Source: Lanius collurio (lineage: Eukaryota > Chordata > Aves > Passeriformes > Laniidae). Taken from it: a DNA stretch of 64,000 bases. The stretch covers positions 26,301,441 through 26,365,440 of the forward strand of contig JACBWW010000008.1 in assembly GCA_020086605.1 (NCBI GenBank). The letters are read 5' to 3'. Below the pieces are notes generated by a model, which was given only the letters and a program-made list of their open reading frames with translations, was not told where the DNA came from and did no database searches. The position numbers and the translations under genes are program-made. Positions 28,701 through 37,700 of this stretch are shown here, piece after piece (position 1 is the first letter of the stretch; every line of letters begins with the position of its first letter).

Positions 28701-31700
28701 AGGCTGTGCTCTGATCCAAGCAACTGACAAACTTGTTGAAAGCTGGCCAGGTCTGGCAAAATCTGGGTATTTGGCAACTCTGCAAATGGAGCTGCTTTAA
28801 CAGGGAATTCCAGTGGCTGCCTGATGCTGCATTACAGGTTCGGCTGATCCCACCCGTGGGCAGGAGGCTCACAGGCTAACCAAACACGAGTACAAGGGTC
28901 CTTCAGAAGAGGATTTGTTTCCCTCTGAGATGATAGCCCCACTGAAAGACAGTGAAACACAACAGTTCTCAAGAATAGCCATCAGCTGTGTGAAAAAGCA
29001 AATACAGAACAGAAGACACAAGCTGGCTCCTACAAGAAATTAAAGACTGATTGATTGTCTTTGAACTTCAGATATCATCTGCACAAAGCCCCATGTATGT
29101 AACATGCAAAACCCATTGGGAAGCTTTTCAATGCTCAGAGAACTTTATATGGAATAGGGAGTTTGTTCTTTAAACGCATGGAATTTGTTTGATTTACAAC
29201 ATAGGAAATCACTAAAGAGATAAAGTAAAAAGTTTCAGTTTGCCAGAAGTTTAGGATCTTTGTAACTGAAATCCAGCAAAAGATGATTAACTTCTGTCTC
29301 TTCAGAACATGGCCTCTTCTCTTTCTTTTTCCCTAATAACATGAAGGTATAAAAATGCTAAAACGTATTATAAAAATTGCTTTAAAAATGTGTATAATAG
29401 ACCCTGGATGCTGTTGATTTCAAATCCTGTCAAAAGCGTAGGCAAGAACTAAAAACTGGAACATGAAGTTTTCCAACTCTAGTTGAAGGGGTCAAGTGAG
29501 GGGGCACATGCTTAAAACCTATTTTAGAATAGAATGGTCTATGCAGTTTAAGTCAAGAGCCTGGAACAAACCACTGTCACAAATTCCACTGCATGGATCT
29601 CATTTAAAAGCCTGCATGATTGTCAATACAGTGGTGTTTGTAGGCAATGGGGATTTTTTCATGTATTGCCAAATCATAAAATCAAAGTTAAGTATTGCTC
29701 CTCTGTTGTGGAGATAAAAGCATTCCCTCTCACCATACACTAACAATCAGCTCATACTGAACATAATAGAAAGTTAATTAGCCCAATTTAGCATCCTGGC
29801 AGTGGACAGATTCATCCAACCATGGCCTAGAGTTTCATTATCATTTTTGAGCATTTGTCTAAAGTGGAAAGCAATTTTTCAGGAAACTTAATATCAACAT
29901 CTAAATTAAATTATATCCCTAACAATGCTGCAGGGAAGGGGAGGGGACAAAAAATGAACAATTATGATTTGAACCTAAAAAGAACTTCAGGAAAGATTTA
30001 GAGAGACAAAAGCTTTAACACCCAGATCTCCCATGGAAATTAAATTTACAAGAAATTTTGGAATAAGAACCAGATTTCAGCCATCTGCTGGCTAGAGATA
30101 AAAAAAAAGGTTGAAATCCTGGTGGTCTTTTTTACTTTGTCCGTGTTCGGAAACCTAGACGTTATTGAGACCATCTGGACCATCACAAATTAAGCACTAC
30201 GATGAAAGTAAATGATTTTTTTTTTTCTCAGAGATCAAATCAACGATGTGCAGCTCTTCAGCAGCCTGACTCTTGCATTTTTGTGGATCTACATGACATA
30301 CTTTCACAGCCAGCTTCTCTACCTGGGCAGCGATGTCTTGCCGCAGTTCAGCAGCCCAGATAGGTTTCCCTCTGCACTGCCAATTGGTCTTTTCTGTCGG
30401 TCCAGCCACACCCACAGAGAGTTTGCCAACATCCACAAGTCAGTGCAGAGGTAGAGCACTGTCCATTTCTCTCATTCAGCGATATGTAAAGCCAGCAGGA
30501 TGACTTTTAGCTCCGCTTCGGTGCCCATCACTTCTGAGGCAGCTCAAACCCCTTAATCAACTACCAGAATCTCTTACTTGGGAGTATAGCTGGTTTCAAT
30601 TCCTCTGTATCCCAGACTCCATAACCCAAGAGATTGTCCTTGAGTCTCTCCAGGTCCCTTCTGCCACAGGCTCCAGGAAGGACCATTCTCCCCAGTTGCA
30701 GTGTAAAGCACATTCCTCACATCCTGCCCCGTTCTGACTGGACCAAGGGCTACTGCATGGGCAATCTCTCACTTAATTTGTTCAAAACCTTCTTGTCCAT
30801 GATTCATCATTCTTCTTCCATGTCACTTGATGGAGAGGGCTGACAATCTGACTGTGCTCTGCAATATGCATTCCCCAAAAACCCACAGTGCCTCAGAAAG
30901 CCTGTGTTTTCTTCTCCCTGGCTGACAGGGACATAACTGCTATTTTGTTGGCCACACCCACTGGAATCTGACAACTTTTATCCTCCCCTTTTACTCCTAA
31001 AACTGAATTTCCTGAGCAGGTCCTTTGACCTTACTTTGCTTTATGGCAAAACCAGCCTTCAGGAGAATCTGGATAATCTTCTCTGCTTTACCAAAAACTT
31101 CCCCTGGTGTGTTGCCCCATAAGATGATGTCATCAACATACTGTGGATGTTCTGGAGCCTTGCCCTTCTCCCGTGCTGTCTGGATCAGATGGTGGGACTG
31201 TGCTTCCACCCCTGGCACAGTGGGTTCCACATGTACTGGATGCTCCTCCAGGTGAAAGCAAACTATGGCCTGCACTCTGCTGCCAGAGCAATGGAGAAAA
31301 ATGCATTGGCAATGTCAGTGGTGGACAATGACATTTTGCTGCCTTGGACTCCGGTTCACACTGCAGTTCCAGCATGTTGGGCACAGCAGCACCCAGCAAT
31401 GGCGTGACTTCGATCAGGCCTTGATTGTCCACTGTCAGTCTTCACTCTCCACTGGAGTTATGCCCTGGCTGCATGGTGCTGGCTATGAAAGGGGGATTTG
31501 TGGCTTGTTAACAGAGAGGGTCTTGTGAATGAAGAAGAGGCTGGCGGCTGTCTTGGCCACAGGGATGATACAGCAATCAAGTTTAGAATCTCTGTTGACA
31601 GGAGGAGAAGTGCCAGCAAACCTCCAGCCATGGATGTGAGGAGAGCAGACATCAGGCTGCTCAGGGAATTAGTCAGTAGGGCCCCCTTGGAAAATACTTT

Positions 31701-34700
31701 TGAATGTGCTGGGGTCCATCAGTGCTGGTCACTTTCTAAGCTTTCTAAGCTCCTAAGGGCACAAGAGCAGGGAATTCTAAGACCTGGAAGTCAAGCAGAT
31801 GAGGCAGAAGGCCAGCTTGGCTAAGCAATGAGCTTGGAAATAAGGTGAAAAATGAAGGTTTATGTCCACCTTGTGGTGTAGGTCAGGTGATATGAGAAGA
31901 ATACAGAGATGCTGCTGCCACTGCAAGGAGAAAATCCATGTGGCCAAAGCTCAACTGGAGTTGAAGCTGCCCAGAACCGTGCAGGACAATTGAGACAACG
32001 GAAAGAGTTATTTTTAAATACACTAATGGCAAAAGGCAGGGCAGAAATAAGACTGGCCTATTACAGGATGAGGATGGCCACCTCGCAAATAGGAACATGG
32101 ACAAGGCAGAGATGTGTAATGTCTGTCTTCAACACTGACAACAGGCTAAGGGGGCCCCAGTGGCCTGAGCTGAGGGACCATGGCTGCAAGAAAGATCTAC
32201 GCACAGCTGACCATAAACTTGTGTGGGATCTGCTGCTCCAGCTGGATCCCTATAAATCTACAGGGCGTGACGAGATTCATTCAAGAATACCAAAAAGAGT
32301 TGGCTGATGTCATCACAAGGCTTTTGAACTCAAAGTCTCAAAGACTTTTGAACTGTCCTGGGAACCTGTAGAGGTCCCAGCCAGAGGAACCTGGCTAATG
32401 TTGCCTGAGCTTTCAAAAAGGGCAAGAATGAAGACTCTGTTAATTACAGGCTTGTCAGTCTCACTGCAGTGCCCAGTAAAATCACAGAAGAGATTCTTCT
32501 GGAAGGCATTGAAAAACACCTGGAGGACAATGCAGTCACTGGTCACAGCCAGCAAGGCTTCATGATAAGTCCTGCTTGTCAAACCTAACTTCCTTTCATG
32601 AAAAGGACTTGTGAAACCCACCTAGCTGGTCAAGGGAAGCCAGTTAAAGTTATTTTTATCTTTTTGCATTTCAGCAAAGATTTTGATACCCTCTCTCACA
32701 GGATCCTTCTTGACAAAAAGCCCAGCTCACAGCTGGATAAACACATCATGTGATGGGTGAGCAGCTGGCTCATGGGTCAGGCACAAAGGGTTACAGTGAA
32801 TGGGGTGACATCAGACTGGGGACCTGTCACCTGTAGGGCTCCACAGGGCTCCATCCCTGGCTGTGTGCTTTCCAACGTCTTCATAAATGACTTGGACACA
32901 GGACTGGAAGGGATGCAAAATAGGTTTGCAGATGATTGCGAGGAGCTGTTGACTCCCTAAAAGGCAGAGAGGCCTTGCAGAGGGACCTCAACAAATGAGA
33001 GATGGGCAATCACCAACTGCATGGGGTTTAACAAGCGATCCTGGAACCTGGGATGGGGCAGCCCTGGCTGTGTGTATAGACTGGGGAAGGAGATGCTGGA
33101 AAGCAGTGCCACAGAAAGGGACCTGGGGCTCTGGGTCAATGGCAAGTTGAACATGAGCAGTGCCCTGGCAGGCAGGAGGGCCAGCCCTGTCCTGGGGGCC
33201 ATCAGGCCCAGCAGTGACAGCCAGGCAAGGGAGGGGATTGTCCTGCTCTGCTCTGCGCTGGGGCAGCCTCACCTCCAGTGCTGGGGGCAGATTTGGGTGC
33301 CAGAGTGTAAGAAAGGCATTAAACCATGAGAAAGTGTCCAAAGGAGGGCCATGAGGATGATAAAGGGCCTTGAGGGGAAACGGTATGAGGAGTGGCTGGG
33401 ATCACTGGGTCTGTTCAGGCTGGAGAACAGGAGACTGAGGGGAGACCTCATTGCAGTTACATCTCCCTCAGGAGGGGAAGCAAAGGGACAGCACTGATCT
33501 CTGCTCTGGGGTAACCAGTGACAGAACTCGAGGGAATGGCCTGGAGCTGTGTCAGGGGAGGTTTAGGTTGGGTATCAGGAAAAGATTCCTCACCCAGAGG
33601 GTGGTGGGTGGAACAGGCTCCCCAGGGCAGTGGTCACAGCACCAGCCTGACAGAATTCCAAGTGTTTGGACAATGCTCTCAGGCACATGGAGTGACTCTT
33701 GGTGGGTCTGGTGCAAGGACAGGATTTGGACTTTGATGATCCTTGGGGGTCCCACCCAACTCAGATTATTCTATCATTCTTCTATATGTTCTTCCAATAG
33801 CTTATTTTAAGGTAAATATTATTACATACAAGGAAACATTTTCTCTCAAAGGTAATTAAAGCATTATCTACTTTTTGAAAAGTGATGTTCTTCATGCCAC
33901 TCATCTCCACCTCTTCATACAGTAAGATCCAAAAGGAAGAAAACAAAAATGAATACTATGTACATAATAAATATCAAGTATTTGCAGTTGGATCCTCCAA
34001 AATTTATTTTTAGTTCAGCCTCCAAGACATGAACATTTTCTTTCAAACAAAAAGATATCTTTTCTATTAACTGGTATTGACAGTTGTTCTGTGAAAGAGT
34101 CCTTAAAGAGCAAATTTGCAGAGGTTTCTAAACCTTTCTTTGTACTATTGTCAGAGTAACTTTATTAAACAACAGCTGATTCAATTGCAGTTCTAAAAAA
34201 ATGTACAGAGATCTATTTTTTTCACTTAATAGCCAAAAGCATTTAATTCTAGTTTAGTACCTTGCAGAAACATGTAAACATGGCAGTAATGGACTGGCAC
34301 ACTGACAAAATAACTTCGGGACAAGGAAGTGCTACCATTTATACACTGTAAATCCCTTCCAAATTCATTCCCCCACCCTCATCCCTCTACTTCCCCTCAA
34401 TAATGTCAGTTGCTTCTTAAAATAACATCCCATTTGAACACTTGATCTTGTGGAAAATGCAGCACATGAATTAATCCAATCCTATCACTCCTGAAAGAGA
34501 TCTCTTTGAAAACCCTTTTTTTGTTAGTTTACGTGGATTTAAATGATCAAATTCCAAGCTGGAAAGCCCCGTTTTGTTGTTTAAGGAAGCTGGACCAAAA
34601 GAAAAAACAACCAACCTATCTGGCAAAGTAAGACTACAATGACAGAGTCAGATTTCCAGATAGGTTCTATTACAACTATGCTTGGCAATAGTGCCTACTA

Positions 34701-37700
34701 TGTAAGCGGGAGCAACAATGGGACTGTATCAACTTATGCCAAAGGTGGATTTGCTCCATGGCCTTAAAAGTGATTTATTGTGTATAGAAAGAACTTAGTC
34801 AAAGGCAGGGTGATGGTGTGGAAAGTCGAGTGAGTCTTAAAAAAAACATAATTTCATTACTCTGACAAGGTATTTTTAAATACTTTTTTTTTTTAAGAGA
34901 TACCGCTAAGGAGTTAAACCTCCTAATGAAAATTTGTAAATATTATCCCTAAGAAATACTTGCCTTAATATTAATGCCTAAATTAATGAGGTACCTAAAT
35001 CTTACTAATTTAAGCATGTCTATTTTATTGCACATTGAAAAGTCACAAAGTATAAGTCCTAAGGGACAGGGACTAAAGAAAACAAAAAGAGGAGATTTAG
35101 ATGGTAATGTCCAGATAAAGAAAATCCTTCATTCTGGTCTCTGTTCCTCTCAGTTCAAGCATTTTATAATAGGAAGCCATCTGATCATAAAATAAAAACT
35201 TAAAAGTGCTTCTCTAAGCATAAAAAACTATCCTCTCCACCTTCTATTTCAAATAATGCACTACATTATTAAATCTTAAAAATTAGAACAGTACTGAAAA
35301 TTTTGTTTATAGGGTTGTTAGCAAAAAGAATGAGAAAGAAAAGTCTTAAAAGAAACATGTCACACCTTAAGGGAACAGACAATGATGGAGCTAACAAACC
35401 TGTATTGCAATGTGTAATTGTTTCTCCTTTTTGCTTTCAAGCACATTCCAAGTCTTTAATCACATTATGCAGTCTGTTACATAATTGAATCCATCACGTT
35501 CTTCTGGTTAGTCAGCTTCATCCTAACTCTGTAAACAAATGAATCAATGTACACTCACAGGGATCAATAGACCACTCATCCAAAGAGCTCCCTTCCCACA
35601 CAGCACTGCAGATAACTTTCTAAAATTTAACCAGTGAAACCACATGAGTCTCGTGAGGTTCAACAATGCCAAGTGATGGTCCTGCACCTGAGGCAGGGAA
35701 AACCGAAGCACAAACACAGGCCGGGCAGAGAATGGACTGAGAGCAGCCCTGAGAAGTACTTGGTGCTGTTGGACATGCAGCTGGACATGAGCCAACAATG
35801 TCAGCTCACCACCCAGAAATCATATCCTGCTCTGCATCAAAATACTTCCATGGGCAGCAGGTCAAAGGAGGTGATCCTGCCTCTCTGCTTTGGCCTCATG
35901 AGAGCCCTCCTGGAGCACTGGTCCATCCCATAAATCCATGTCTCTCAAGGCTGGAGCCAAGAGTGTTGTGCAAGACAGCAACAAGTGCTTTGCACAAGTC
36001 CAGACAGATGGCATTGCTGCTCTTCCCTCATGCACCACTGCTGCAACCCAGCTGTAGAAGGCCATCAAATTTGTCAGGCACTATTTGCCTTTACTGAAGT
36101 CACGTTGGCTGTCACTAATCACTGCCTTATTTACCATGTGCAAGGCTTATGAGATGAGGGTCTGAGGAGACCTTGTAACACCTTCTAGTACCTAAGTGGG
36201 AACCTACAAGAAAGCTGGAGAGAGACTTTTTACAAGGGCACGTAGAGATAGGACAAGGTGAATGACTTCAAACTGAAAGAAGAGTGGGTTTAGACAAGGT
36301 AGCAGGAAGAAATTCCTTACAGTGAAAGAGGTGAGGCCCTGGAAGAGGTTGCCTGGAGAGGTTGTGGAAGAACCATTCCTGAAGTGCTCAGTGCCAGATT
36401 GGATGGGGCTTTGAGCAACTTGATCAAGTGTGGGTGTCCCTGTGCATGGCAGGGGGATTGGAACAAGATGATCTTTAAGGTCTCTTCCAGTCCAAGCCAC
36501 GCTGTGATTCTGTGAAATCTGAGCACAGGGGTGGACAGCTCTCCCCAAAAAGCCCTATGCAGATCATGATTTCCCAGCACAGGAGTCGCTGATATTACAG
36601 GTGGGGTAGGGAACAAACCAGCACCATGCTCTTGCAGCACACCAACAGACTCCAGGGCTGGGCTGTAGAAGGGTCTGTGCTCTAAGCAGAGCTTCTGATG
36701 CCAAGCAAAACAGCTGTGTCAGGCACCCAGACACACAGCAGGAATGAAGCACTGGCATTACACTGCAAACATAGGAGAAACAAGTCTATACAGAAATGAT
36801 GGCTGTACTCCATTTTGTACACACCAAAAAATACTCTGGAGTGATAAAAACACAAACAAGACATGCTCATTATTAATAAGCCATGCTAGAGAACATTTCT
36901 GAGCCACCTTTGGCAGCTGTGTCTCTCCAGGTTAGTGTCATTGCTTCTACACCTGCCAGTCTGTATCTCTCAAAATGTAGACAGAAATAACCTGAGCAGG
37001 TCTGCTAAATTTCCTGGAGCACTGGGAACAGAATGAGAGTTGGCATGCTGTATTTCTGCATCACAGCAACACTGCTTTTCTTTCTTCTCTCTCAAGCTGT
37101 CTTTTAAACCATGACACAGAAAAAAACTTAAAAGTAAATGACAGTTAAATGAGCATACAGAACAAGGAGAAGCAGAGATCTTTATAGCACTAACTCACAT
37201 TTGTTCCAAGCAATTAAAAGAAATATTTGCAACTGCATTATTAGAAAGAGCATCATTCATATAAATATATGCTTACTGACTTCTTGGTAGCTGCAAATAA
37301 AGGATGAAAATGGGAATTTTTTTATTGTATCCATATAAAGTTGAAAAACCATTGCACCAACACTTAGCTACATTCTTAGAGTTAAGAGATATTATAAATT
37401 CAATCTTGGATGGTTCCCTAGAAAAATTCATAGTATCAATTCGTACATGAAACTTGCAAAGTAGGTGTTACACTGGATACACTGTACAGAGTCCAGATTA
37501 AGAAGAGTTTAAGAATCCAGGTCTTAAATTATGTTGATTGTAAAAACAAGAAATGCTAAATATAGCCATAATTAAAAAGATTCAATGTCCAAAATGTATG
37601 CAACTTTTTAAAAATTAAAAATTGATTAAAGTATGGAGGAGAAAGCCCACTTCATGTAATTGATGACTTGGACTTCTGTAGTAAGAAATTGCAGGTCATT

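Noticed and set aside
28490..28890. GC-richer patch as a possible exon or CpG island
   Set aside because: CG dinucleotides are few, no open frame matches a known protein and it sits deep in an intron.
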